From Microcella sp. (lineage in GTDB: Bacteria > Actinomycetota > Actinomycetes > Actinomycetales > Microbacteriaceae): DNA of 64,000 nucleotides. Shown in pieces: positions 16,068 through 24,304 of the stretch. The stretch lies in assembly GCF_025808395.1 (NCBI RefSeq), contig NZ_CP075524.1, positions 744,001 through 808,000 on the forward strand, written 5' to 3'. How positions within the stretch are numbered: the first letter of the stretch is position 1; the number at the start of each line of letters is the position of its first letter. Position numbers and translations under genes: made by a program. A model generated the notes under the pieces. It was not told the DNA's origin. It did no database searches and worked only from the letters and a program-made list of their open reading frames with translations.

Positions 16068-16754
16068 GTGAGCCCTCCGAGACCTGCCGCCGTTCTGTGG
16101 GATATGGATGGCACCATCGTCGACACCGAGCCGTACTGGATGCGCGCCGAAACTGACCTGGTGACCGAGCATGGCGGCTCGTGGAGCCCCGAGCAGGGCA
16201 TGCAGCTCGTCGGCTCTGGCCTCGTGCAGTCGGCCCGCATTCTGCAGCAGGCGGGGGTCGCACTCGAGGTCGACGAGATCATCGACACGCTCACCGACCG
16301 GGTCATGGTGCAGATCGACTCGGGGCTTCCGTGGCGGCCGGGCGCTCGCGAACTCATTGCCGAGCTGCGCGAAGCAGGTGTTCCGATCGCCCTTGTCACG
16401 ATGTCGATCAGGCGCATGGCACTCAAGGTGGCGTCGGCGATCGGCGACGGCGTGTTCGATGTGGTGATCGCGGGCGATGATGTCGAGCACGCCAAACCCC
16501 ACCCTCAGCCCTACCTTCTCGCCGCTGAGCGCCTGGGAGTCGCCATCGGCGACTGCGTGGCGATCGAAGACAGTGAGTTCGGGCTCGTCTCTGCCGTCTC
16601 ATCGGGGGCCGCCACGATCGGAGTGCCGCTGCACCTCACCCTGCACGAGGCGCCGACGCACGAGCTCTGGCCGACGCTCGAGGGCACCACTCTCGCCGAC
16701 CTCACTGCCGCCCTCGAGCGGCACCACCACCGAGCCACCGGGGCCGACGCATGA
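16068..16754 (+). CDS. HAD-family phosphatase, beta-phosphoglucomutase-like
   Basis: A 228-residue HAD hydrolase. Motif I is AAVLWDMDGTIVDTEPYW, followed by a four-helix cap of the beta-phosphoglucomutase type; motif II is ALVTMS, the lysine motif is AKPHPQPYLLAAERLG and motif IV is CVAIEDSEFG. A phosphorylated sugar or nucleotide substrate is likely but cannot be named. The GTG start lies 8 nt after TAGACT, suggesting a leaderless mRNA. Its TGA stop overlaps the trmI ATG (ATGA), so the two genes are coupled. Confidence 0.88.
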   Translation: MSPPRPAAVLWDMDGTIVDTEPYWMRAETDLVTEHGGSWSPEQGMQLVGSGLVQSARILQQAGVALEVDEIIDTLTDRVMVQIDSGLPWRPGARELIAELREAGVPIALVTMSIRRMALKVASAIGDGVFDVVIAGDDVEHAKPHPQPYLLAAERLGVAIGDCVAIEDSEFGLVSAVSSGAATIGVPLHLTLHEAPTHELWPTLEGTTLADLTAALERHHHRATGADA

Positions 16755-17737
16755 GCGTCAGACGACAGAGCGGGCCGTTCGTCGTGGGCGATCAAGTGCA
16801 GCTCACCGACCCGAAGGGTCGCCTGAATACGGTGACCCTCGAACCGGGCAAAGCTTTTCACAGCCACCGCGGCGTGCTCGACCACGACGTGCTCATCGGC
16901 CTGCCCGACGGCAGCGTGGTCGAGAATTCACAGGGCGTCTCATACCTCGCGCTGCGCCCGCTGCTCACCGATTTCGTCATGTCGATGCCGCGTGGCGCTG
17001 CCATCATCTACCCGAAAGACGCCGCGCAGATTCTGGCGCAGGCCGACATCTTTCCGGGTGCCCGCATCGTCGAGGCCGGTGTCGGCTCGGGTGCTCTGAG
17101 CATGTGGTTGCTGCGCGCCATCGGCGAGCACGGCCACTTGTTCTCGTTCGAGCGCCGCGAAGAGTTCGCGCAGATCGCCGAAGGAAACGTCAGTGCCTAC
17201 GTCGGCACTCGGCCCGAAAATTGGACGATCACGCTCGGTGATCTGCAGGATGCCCTGCCGCTGGCCGTGCCCGCGGGCACCGCCGATCGCGCCGTGCTCG
17301 ACATGCTCGCTCCCTGGGAGTGCCTCGACGCCGTCGCCGAGGCGCTCACGCCCGGGGGAGTGCTGCTCGTCTACGTTGCCACGGCGACGCAGTTGTCGCG
17401 CGTGGCGGAGGCCATTCGTCACACCGAGACGTTCACTGAGCCGGTCTCTACCGAGACGATGGTGCGCGGCTGGAACGTCGACGGATTGTCGGTGCGCCCC
17501 GACCACCGCATGGTGGCGCACACCGGGTTCTTGCTGACGGCGAGGCGTCTGGCCGACGGAGCCGGCCGGTTCGTGAAGGCGAAGCGCGGGTCGAAGACCG
17601 AGCACGGCGATGACGATGTCGAGTTGTGGACGCCTGGGGCGGTGGGCGACCGACAGGCGAGCGACAAGCGCTTGCGCAAGGCGGCTCGCGAGGCCCAGTC
17701 GCTCGCCGCGAAGTCGTCGCGCCGCCCGATAGAGTGA
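16751..17737 (+). CDS. trmI: tRNA (adenine-N1)-methyltransferase TrmI
   Basis: SAM-dependent methyltransferase that makes m1A58 in the T-loop of tRNAs; a homotetramer in actinobacteria. The 328-residue protein has the N-terminal beta domain followed by the Rossmann fold: IVEAGVGSGALSMWLLRAIG (motif I, SAM binding), FSFERREEFAQIAEGNV, and AVLDMLAPWECL (the catalytic D-M-x-x-P-W). The C-terminal 60 residues are basic and probably bind tRNA. The ATG overlaps the stop of the HAD phosphatase gene by 4 nt. Confidence 0.95.
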   Translation: MSVRRQSGPFVVGDQVQLTDPKGRLNTVTLEPGKAFHSHRGVLDHDVLIGLPDGSVVENSQGVSYLALRPLLTDFVMSMPRGAAIIYPKDAAQILAQADIFPGARIVEAGVGSGALSMWLLRAIGEHGHLFSFERREEFAQIAEGNVSAYVGTRPENWTITLGDLQDALPLAVPAGTADRAVLDMLAPWECLDAVAEALTPGGVLLVYVATATQLSRVAEAIRHTETFTEPVSTETMVRGWNVDGLSVRPDHRMVAHTGFLLTARRLADGAGRFVKAKRGSKTEHGDDDVELWTPGAVGDRQASDKRLRKAAREAQSLAAKSSRRPIE

Positions 17738-17742
17738 GGGTC

Positions 17743-18735
17743 GTGACTGCGACCCCCCGGCGCCTTGTGCGCACCGCTTCAGCGCTCGTGGCGACGTTCG
17801 CCCTCATCGGCTCGCTCGCGGCCTGCACCGGCCCGTTCGACTCTGCCGAGTGCGTTCCCGTCGTCGAGCGCGGCCCCTCGGCTGCTCTCGTGTCGGCGAC
17901 CGGCAGCTTCGGCTCGGCGCCGAGCGTCGATTTTCCGACCCCCCTGCGCACGACGGCGACGCAGAGCGCCGTCATCGACGCAGGTGACGGCGAGCAGATC
18001 GCGGCTGGCCAGTTCGTCGACTTTCAGGTCAGCGTGTTCAATGCCCTCGATGGCGAGCTGATCACCAAGAGCGCGTACGACCCTGCGCAGGCACCGCTGC
18101 GACGGGCCGCCGGTGCCGATGTCGACCTGCTCGCAGAGTCGCTGCAGTGCGCAACGGTGGGCTCTCGACTCGCCGTGACCGGCACGATCGAAGACGTCTT
18201 CGGCGCCGGCAACCTGCCTGCAGAGCTCGGCATCGACGATGCCGACCCGATCGTGCTCGTTTTCGACGTGCAGGCCGCCTACCTGGGGCGCGCGAACGGC
18301 ACCCCGCAGCTGGGTGCGGCGGGCATTCCCGCTGTCGTGTCGGCACCCGATGGGCGCCCCGGCATCACGGTGCCGAAAGAAGAGCCCCCGGCAGAGCTGC
18401 GGTCGCACACCCTCGTGCTTGGTTCAGGCGCACCGCTGGCCGAAGGCGACCGGGCTGTGCTGCACTACACGGGCCTGCTGTGGAGCACCGCCACCATCTT
18501 CGACTCGAGTTGGGATCGCGGCGCGCCCGCCACGTTCACGATGGCGAGTTTTCTCGATGATCCGAACGGCGTTGTGCCAGGGCTCGCGCAAGGCCTGATC
18601 GGCGCGACGATCGGCTCGCAGGTGATCGTGGTCATTCCGCCAGAGCTCGGCTACCCCGAGGGGCAGTCGCCCGCGTCGATTCCTGCGGGTGCGACGATGA
18701 TCTTCGTCGTCGACGTGCTCGGGGTGGAGGGCTAG
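17743..18735 (+). CDS. FKBP-type peptidyl-prolyl isomerase, predicted lipoprotein
   Basis: A 330-residue exported protein. The N-terminus has a basic start, a hydrophobic helix and the lipobox SLAAC (Cys28). The C-terminal domain (about residues 220-330) is a canonical FKBP: AVLHYTGLLW, FDSSWDRGAP, VVPGLAQGLIGATIGS and IFVVDVLGVEG. The region about 60-185 looks like a second, degenerate FKBP domain (GQFVDFQVSVFN, then GSRLAVTGTIEDVFG). It probably helps extracytoplasmic protein folding. The GTG at 17743 lies 7 nt after TAGAGT (leaderless pattern); a GTG at 17734 overlapping the trmI stop is the alternative. pafB follows after 8 nt. Confidence 0.9.
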   Translation: MTATPRRLVRTASALVATFALIGSLAACTGPFDSAECVPVVERGPSAALVSATGSFGSAPSVDFPTPLRTTATQSAVIDAGDGEQIAAGQFVDFQVSVFNALDGELITKSAYDPAQAPLRRAAGADVDLLAESLQCATVGSRLAVTGTIEDVFGAGNLPAELGIDDADPIVLVFDVQAAYLGRANGTPQLGAAGIPAVVSAPDGRPGITVPKEEPPAELRSHTLVLGSGAPLAEGDRAVLHYTGLLWSTATIFDSSWDRGAPATFTMASFLDDPNGVVPGLAQGLIGATIGSQVIVVIPPELGYPEGQSPASIPAGATMIFVVDVLGVEG

Positions 18736-18743
18736 GGCGTCTG

Positions 18744-19733
18744 ATGGCCGGCTCGCCGCGCCGCGTTCCCGTCGAAGAGCGCCTCTTCAGTCTCGTGCTC
18801 GCGCTACTCGCCACCGAGCAAGGTCTGACGAAGGCCGAGATTCTGTCGACCGTGACGGGGTACGCCGCTCGGTTCGAGCGGGCGAGCGATCGCGCCAATC
18901 TTGAGCGGCAGTTCGAACGCGACAAAGAAGATCTTCGCGACCTCGGGGTTCCGCTCGAGACCGTCGACGAGCGCGGAGCCGAAGGCGATACCAAGCTGCA
19001 GCGCTATCGCATTCCTCCCGCGCGCTATCAACTGCCCGACGACATCGAATTCTCGGCCGCAGAGTATGCGCTGCTTACTCTTGCCGCGCAGGTGTGGCGC
19101 GAAGGCTCGCTGTCGACCGACTCTCGGCGAGCCCTGACGAAGCTGCAGTCGCTCGGGCTGCGCATCGATGAGGCCGTCATCGGCTTCGCCCCGACCATCC
19201 GCACTCGCGACCCTGCGCACGAACCGCTGAGCGCCGCGATTGACCGAGGCCAGCAGGTGTCGTTCGACTACCTCAAGCCGGGCCAGCCCGCGGCAGATCG
19301 TCGGGTGGTGTCGCCGCTCGCTCTCGTCTACCACGAGGGTCGCTGGCATCTTCACGCGCACGACGATCGGGCGGATGCTGCACGCACCTTTCTGCTGCGT
19401 CGCATCGTGAGCGGCATCGAGCCGACGGGTGCTCCTGCGACGCAACGGCCTGCCCTCGACGAGCCCGCACAGGTGCTGAGCGAGCTCGATGAGCTCTGGC
19501 GATCGACGGTGGCGACGGTATCGGCGCGACCGGGCAGCGAAGCTGATGTCGTGATGCGCAATCGACCGGGCACGACCGAGACTGACGGTGCGCTCATCAT
19601 TCACACGACCGACCTCGACATCTTGGCTGACGAGCTCGCCGCGTTCGGGGCAGACATCAGCGTGATCTCACCGCCGAACCTGCGCGACGCGGTGCGCGCG
19701 CGGTGGCAGAGGGTGGTCGAGGCTCATGGCTGA
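18744..19733 (+). CDS. pafB: PafB, WYL-domain DNA-damage transcription activator subunit
   Basis: PafB and PafC together form an activator of LexA-independent DNA-damage genes in actinobacteria. The 329-residue protein has an N-terminal winged helix region (VEERLFSLVLALLATEQGLT), the central helical part FSAAEYALLTLAAQVW, and a WYL domain with VSPLALVYHEGRWHLHAHD. A C-terminal WCX-like extension follows. The stop overlaps the start of pafC by 8 nt, fitting a heterodimer made in equal amounts. A promoter matching the PafBC target motif lies upstream of imuA in this same window (6480-6502). Confidence 0.94.
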   Translation: MAGSPRRVPVEERLFSLVLALLATEQGLTKAEILSTVTGYAARFERASDRANLERQFERDKEDLRDLGVPLETVDERGAEGDTKLQRYRIPPARYQLPDDIEFSAAEYALLTLAAQVWREGSLSTDSRRALTKLQSLGLRIDEAVIGFAPTIRTRDPAHEPLSAAIDRGQQVSFDYLKPGQPAADRRVVSPLALVYHEGRWHLHAHDDRADAARTFLLRRIVSGIEPTGAPATQRPALDEPAQVLSELDELWRSTVATVSARPGSEADVVMRNRPGTTETDGALIIHTTDLDILADELAAFGADISVISPPNLRDAVRARWQRVVEAHG

Positions 19734-20703
19734 ACGATCGCCCGCGCCGCGGGCCACCGACAAGCTGGCGTTCTTGCTGGCGCTCGTGCCCTACCTCATC
19801 GACCAGGTGCGCGTCACCGTTGACGAGGCTGCCGAGCACTTCGGCATCAGCACTGACGAGATGCGCAAGTCGGTGACGCTCATCGCGATGAGCGGCACGC
19901 CCGGTGCTGTCGGTACCTACACGCACGAGACCTTGTTCGACATTGACTGGGACGAGTTCGAGCAGCGCGACATCATCAGGTTTCGACGCGCCCCCATGGA
20001 CGACAAGCCGCGATTCTCGGCGCGCGAGGCTGCGGCGCTACTGGCGGGATTACAGAGGGTCGCATCGCTCACTGAGTTCTCGGGCAGCGTCGATGTCGCC
20101 GGCCTCATGGCAAAACTTGCTCGGGGGGCGTCCTCGACGCCTGCCCCGCTCGCGGTGCGGGCGGGCGCCGATGACGAGGTGCACGTACTGCTCGGCACGG
20201 CGATCGCAGAGCAGCGTCGCGTTCGTATCGACTACGTCACCACACGCGGTGATCGCGAACTTCGTGAGGTTGATCCGCTGCGACTCGACGGTGTCGACGA
20301 GGCGTGGTACCTGCACGGCTGGTGCCTGACCCGCGACGCCGAGCGCACCTTCTTGCTCGACCGCATGGCGAGTGTCGAACTGCTCGGCGACGCCGATCGA
20401 CACGAGTCATCGGCCGATCGTCGTGAGCTCTTTCGCAGTAGCGCTGATGACCTGCGAGTGACGATCGCGCTGCCGGTCGCTGGGCTTCCGCTGATCGCCG
20501 ACTATCGCAGCCCCGACGACGCTGCGCACGTCGACGGCGACCGCGCCGTGCTCACTCTCGCGATCTCGCACTGGGGCATTCTCGGGCGCATCGCCGCCCG
20601 CCTCGCCGGGAGCGTCGAGGTTCTTGACCCTCCTGATGCTCGGGCGGCCGTCGCCGAGTGGGCGCGCGCCGCCCTCGCCGCCGATGACGAACGCGAGGCG
20701 TGA
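19726..20703 (+). CDS. pafC: PafC, WYL-domain DNA-damage transcription activator subunit
   Basis: Partner of PafB. The 325-residue protein has an N-terminal winged helix (LAFLLALVPYLIDQVRVTVD, then AEHFGISTDEMRKSVTLI), a middle region FSAREAAALLAGLQRVASL, and a WYL domain with RVRIDYVTTRGDRELREVDP and EAWYLHGWCLTRDAERTFLL. The C-terminus (WGILGRIAARLAGSVEVLDP) matches the WCX part. It starts 8 nt inside the end of pafB and is followed by tatA, as in mycobacteria. Confidence 0.94.
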   Translation: MAERSPAPRATDKLAFLLALVPYLIDQVRVTVDEAAEHFGISTDEMRKSVTLIAMSGTPGAVGTYTHETLFDIDWDEFEQRDIIRFRRAPMDDKPRFSAREAAALLAGLQRVASLTEFSGSVDVAGLMAKLARGASSTPAPLAVRAGADDEVHVLLGTAIAEQRRVRIDYVTTRGDRELREVDPLRLDGVDEAWYLHGWCLTRDAERTFLLDRMASVELLGDADRHESSADRRELFRSSADDLRVTIALPVAGLPLIADYRSPDDAAHVDGDRAVLTLAISHWGILGRIAARLAGSVEVLDPPDARAAVAEWARAALAADDEREA

Positions 20704-20792
20704 CTGTCACCCTCATGTTCACGCAGGGTGCCGAGACCCGCGCGCGATACACTTGCCCACACTGCACCCATGACCGTAAGGACGTAGCGACA

Positions 20793-21017
20793 ATGCCGGC
20801 AAATCTCGGAGGCTGGACCGGCCTCATCCTGCTGCTCGTGGTGATCTTGCTGTTCGCCGCGCCGAAGCTTCCGCAGCTCGCGCGCAGCCTTGGTCAGTCG
20901 ATGACGATCTTCAAGAAAGAGATCAAGAACAAAGACGGCGACCCCGCCGCCGAATCGACGGCCGAGCAGGCACCGGCGTCGCCTGCCGAGGGCACCGACT
21001 CGTCCGCCTCGAAGTAG
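20793..21017 (+). CDS. tatA: Sec-independent translocase subunit TatA
   Basis: A 74-residue pore-forming component of the twin-arginine export system. It has one N-terminal membrane helix (GWTGLILLLVVILLFAAPKLPQLAR, split by the conserved FAAPKLP), an amphipathic helix (SLGQSMTIFKKEIKNK) and an acidic Ala-rich tail, as usual for TatA. A -10-like TACACT at 20748-20753 implies a short leader, with TAAGGA at about 20777 as ribosome binding site. tatC follows after 3 nt. A likely client in this window is the Tat-signal amine oxidase at 10314-11708. Confidence 0.95.
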   Translation: MPANLGGWTGLILLLVVILLFAAPKLPQLARSLGQSMTIFKKEIKNKDGDPAAESTAEQAPASPAEGTDSSASK

Positions 21018-21020
21018 CTC

Positions 21021-21827
21021 GTGGCGGGTCGCGAACCGCGGCCCCGTAACACCGAGGGCCGCATGAGCCTCGGCCAGCATCTCGTCGAGTTGCGCAAGCG
21101 GCTGACGTGGTCGGGGGTCGCCATTCTGGTTGCCGCCGTCGGTGGTTGGTTTCTCGCCGCCCCGGTCTGGGCCGCTCTCAGTGCTCCTGTGCGCGAAGCC
21201 GCCGAGCAGCGCGGCCGTGACGCCACCATCAGCTACACGACGGTCTCTGAAGCATTCGACACCCAGTTGATCATCGCGATCACTCTGGGCATCGTGATCG
21301 CGTCGCCCTTCTGGCTGTATCAGCTCTGGGCCTTCATCGTTCCCGCGCTGCACAAGAAGGAGAAGCGCTACGCGATTGGCTTTCTCTCGGCGTCGATCCC
21401 GCTCTTTCTCACTGGGTGTCTTGCGGGTTGGCTCGTGCTACCCAACATCGTTCGGCTGCTCACCAACTTCGCCGCCGATGACACCGCCACATTGCTGACG
21501 GCACGGTTCTATCTCGACTTCGCGGTGAAGCTCGTGCTGGCGATCGGCATCGGCTTCGTGCTTCCGGTCGTGCTCGTGATGCTGAACTTTGCGCGAGTGC
21601 TCACGGGCACGGCGATTCTGAAGGGCTGGCGCTGGGCGATTCTCGCGATCGCCACCTTCACGGCCATCGCCACGCCCGCTGCCGACGTCTACTCGATGAT
21701 TCTGCTGGCGATACCCATGGTGGGGCTCTACTTCTTGGCAGCGGCGATCGCGAAGCTCAACGACAAACGGGTTGCCAAGCGCGAGGCGGCGCTCAACGCT
21801 GAGTACGGCATCCCGGTCGATGACTGA
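21021..21827 (+). CDS. tatC: Sec-independent translocase subunit TatC
   Basis: The signal-recognising subunit of the twin-arginine export complex. The 268-residue protein has the conserved cytoplasmic start MSLGQHLVELRKRL, then six membrane helices, with FWLYQLWAFIVPALHKKEKR between the second and third as expected, and FxxPVVLVMLNF later (VLPVVLVMLNFARVL). The frame starts at GTG 21021; an internal ATG at 21063 (MSLGQHL) is a possible alternative start. Its stop overlaps the following helicase gene by 8 nt. Confidence 0.95.
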   Translation: MAGREPRPRNTEGRMSLGQHLVELRKRLTWSGVAILVAAVGGWFLAAPVWAALSAPVREAAEQRGRDATISYTTVSEAFDTQLIIAITLGIVIASPFWLYQLWAFIVPALHKKEKRYAIGFLSASIPLFLTGCLAGWLVLPNIVRLLTNFAADDTATLLTARFYLDFAVKLVLAIGIGFVLPVVLVMLNFARVLTGTAILKGWRWAILAIATFTAIATPAADVYSMILLAIPMVGLYFLAAAIAKLNDKRVAKREAALNAEYGIPVDD

Positions 21828-24267
21828 CCCCGCGCCCAGCCCCGCCGAGCGCTACGCAGCCCAGCGCGAATTGCGATCGCTGCCGCGGTTGCGCGCGTTC
21901 CGCGACGGGCTCACGATCGAGCTCGACCCGTTTCAGCACGCCGCCTGCGCAGCACTAGAGCACGGGCGCAGTGTGCTCGTCGCCGCGCCGACCGGTGCCG
22001 GCAAGACGATCGTCGCCGAGTTCGCCGTCTTTCTGGCCATGTTTGAGCCGACGGCCAAGATCTTCTACACGGCACCGATGAAGGCGCTCAGCAACCAGAA
22101 GTACACCGAGCTGGTCGCGCAGTACGGCGCCAGCGAGGTCGGGCTACTGACGGGTGACACCAACGTCAACGCCCGCGCGCGCATCGTGGTGATGACCACC
22201 GAAGTGCTGCGCAACATGCTCTACGCCGACTCTGATCTGCTGGCAGACCTTTCGTACGTGGTGATGGACGAAGTGCACTATCTGGCCGATCGCTTTCGTG
22301 GAGCGGTGTGGGAAGAAGTGATCATTCACCTTCCGCAGCATGTGCGCATGATCTCGCTGAGCGCGACGGTGTCGAACGCCGAAGAGTTCGGTGATTGGCT
22401 GCAGGCCGTTCGAGGTGACACCGATGTCATCGTGAGCGAGACCCGACCGGTGCCGCTCGATCAGCACGTGTTGGTGCGGTCGAAACTGGTCGACTTGTTC
22501 GACTCGTCGGGCAAGGCGGCGACGAACCGGGTCAACCCCGAGCTGATGCAGCTCGCGCGAGCGGGTGGGCACGTGCCGCACAAGGGGCGTCAGCATCATC
22601 CGCGCCGGTGGGAGAAACGGCCGGCCGGTGAGGGCCGGGCCGACCGCGCCGAGATCGTCGGCCTGCTGGGTGCACGCAACCTGCTGCCCGCGATCTTCTT
22701 CATCTTCAGCCGAGCAGGGTGCGATGCGGCAGTGCGCCAACTGGTGCGCTCGGGTTTGCGGCTTACCGACGCCGCTGAGCGCGACGAGATTCGCATGATC
22801 GTCGAAGAACGATGCAGAACCCTGCGTGATGACGATCTGGCCGTGCTCGGCTACTGGGAATGGCTCGACGGTCTGCAACGCGGCGTCGCCGCACACCACG
22901 CCGGGTTGCTGCCCGCCTTCAAAGAAGTCGTCGAAGAGCTTTTTCAGAAGAAGCTGTTGCGCGTGGTCTTCGCCACTGAGACGCTCGCCCTCGGCATCAA
23001 CATGCCGGCGCGCACCGTCGTGCTCGAAAAGCTCGAGAAGTTCAACGGCGAGGCTCGAGTGCCGATCACACCGGGGGAGTACACCCAGCTGACGGGGCGC
23101 GCGGGGCGCCGAGGCATCGACACCGAGGGTCACGCGGTCATCCAGTGGGCCCCCGGGCTCGACCCGCAAGCGGTGGCGTCGCTGGCCTCGCGGCGCACCT
23201 ACCCGCTCAATTCGAGTTTTCGACCGACCTACAACATGGCGGTCAACCTCATCGAGCAGTTCGGGCGTGATCGCACGCGCGAAATTCTCGAGTCGAGTTT
23301 CGCGCAGTTTCAGGCAGACCGCGCCGTCGTCGACCTCGCCCGCACGGTGCGCAAGAACCACGAGGCGCTGGAGGGCTACGCGCGCTCGATGACCTGCCAC
23401 CTCGGCGACTTCGAGCAGTATTCGGCACTGCGGCGACAACTCAGTGATCTCGAACGTGGCAGCAAGCGCGTCGGAGAACCGGGGCAGAAGACAGACCGGG
23501 TGCGCAGACAGAAGCAGATTGAATCGGTGCGAGTGAACCTGCGCAAGCACCCCTGCCACGGCTGCTCTGACCGCGAGGCCCACGCGCGGTGGGCCGAGCG
23601 TTGGTGGCGGCTGAAGAAAGAGACCGACAAGGTGAGTCGGCAGATCTCGGGCCGCACGGGGGCAGTGGCCGCCGTGTTTGACCGCATCACCGAGATTCTG
23701 ACCGAGCTCGACTATTTGCGTGTCGATGTGTCGCAGGCCGACGAACGCGCGCAGCTCGGGCTCACCGTGCACGGCAGATCGCTGAGGCGCATCTACGGTG
23801 AGCGAGACTTGCTGGTCGCCGAGAGTCTGCGCCGTGGCCTGTGGAAAGATCTTGACGTGCCGTCGCTCGCCGCGATGGCGAGCGCGATCGTATTCGAAGC
23901 GCGACGTGACGATGGTCAGGCTCCTGAGTTCGCGTTGCCGCGGGGCGCCTTTCGCCCCGCCCTCGAGCGCACGCAAGAACTGTGGGCGAGACTCGACGAT
24001 CTCGAGCGCGAGCACCGACTGCCGGGCACCGAGCCGCTCGCCACAACGCTTGCCCTGCCGATGCACCGTTGGGCCGCGGGCGGCTCGCTCGACGCCGTGC
24101 TGCGCGACGCCGACCTCGCGGCAGGCGACTTCGTGCGCTGGACGAAGCAGACGATCGATCTGCTCGATCAGGTGTCGCTCGTCGCCGACGGGCACGTGGG
24201 GCGCACCGCACGGGCGGCGCTTGAGGCGATCAGGCGCGGCATCGTTGCCTACAGTTCGGTGTCGTGA
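21820..24267 (+). CDS. DEAD/DEAH-box helicase of the Ski2/Mtr4 family (HelY-like)
   Basis: An 815-residue superfamily 2 helicase, the HelY-type protein that follows tatAC in actinobacteria. Motif I is VLVAAPTGAGKTIVAEFAV, motif II VVMDEVHYLADRFRG (DEVH), motif III SLSATVSN, motif VI TQLTGRAGRRGIDTEGH. A Cys-containing stretch CHLGDFEQYSALRR and HPCHGCSDREAH marks the arch-like region. An RNA-processing role is likely by homology to Ski2/Mtr4 but not proven here. The ATG at 21820 lies inside the end of tatC (8-nt overlap), which decides the start. Confidence 0.92.
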   Translation: MTDPAPSPAERYAAQRELRSLPRLRAFRDGLTIELDPFQHAACAALEHGRSVLVAAPTGAGKTIVAEFAVFLAMFEPTAKIFYTAPMKALSNQKYTELVAQYGASEVGLLTGDTNVNARARIVVMTTEVLRNMLYADSDLLADLSYVVMDEVHYLADRFRGAVWEEVIIHLPQHVRMISLSATVSNAEEFGDWLQAVRGDTDVIVSETRPVPLDQHVLVRSKLVDLFDSSGKAATNRVNPELMQLARAGGHVPHKGRQHHPRRWEKRPAGEGRADRAEIVGLLGARNLLPAIFFIFSRAGCDAAVRQLVRSGLRLTDAAERDEIRMIVEERCRTLRDDDLAVLGYWEWLDGLQRGVAAHHAGLLPAFKEVVEELFQKKLLRVVFATETLALGINMPARTVVLEKLEKFNGEARVPITPGEYTQLTGRAGRRGIDTEGHAVIQWAPGLDPQAVASLASRRTYPLNSSFRPTYNMAVNLIEQFGRDRTREILESSFAQFQADRAVVDLARTVRKNHEALEGYARSMTCHLGDFEQYSALRRQLSDLERGSKRVGEPGQKTDRVRRQKQIESVRVNLRKHPCHGCSDREAHARWAERWWRLKKETDKVSRQISGRTGAVAAVFDRITEILTELDYLRVDVSQADERAQLGLTVHGRSLRRIYGERDLLVAESLRRGLWKDLDVPSLAAMASAIVFEARRDDGQAPEFALPRGAFRPALERTQELWARLDDLEREHRLPGTEPLATTLALPMHRWAAGGSLDAVLRDADLAAGDFVRWTKQTIDLLDQVSLVADGHVGRTARAALEAIRRGIVAYSSVS

Positions 24268-24304
24268 CGGCAGCCCTCTGACGGCTGACCTAAGATTGCC
24301 CCTC

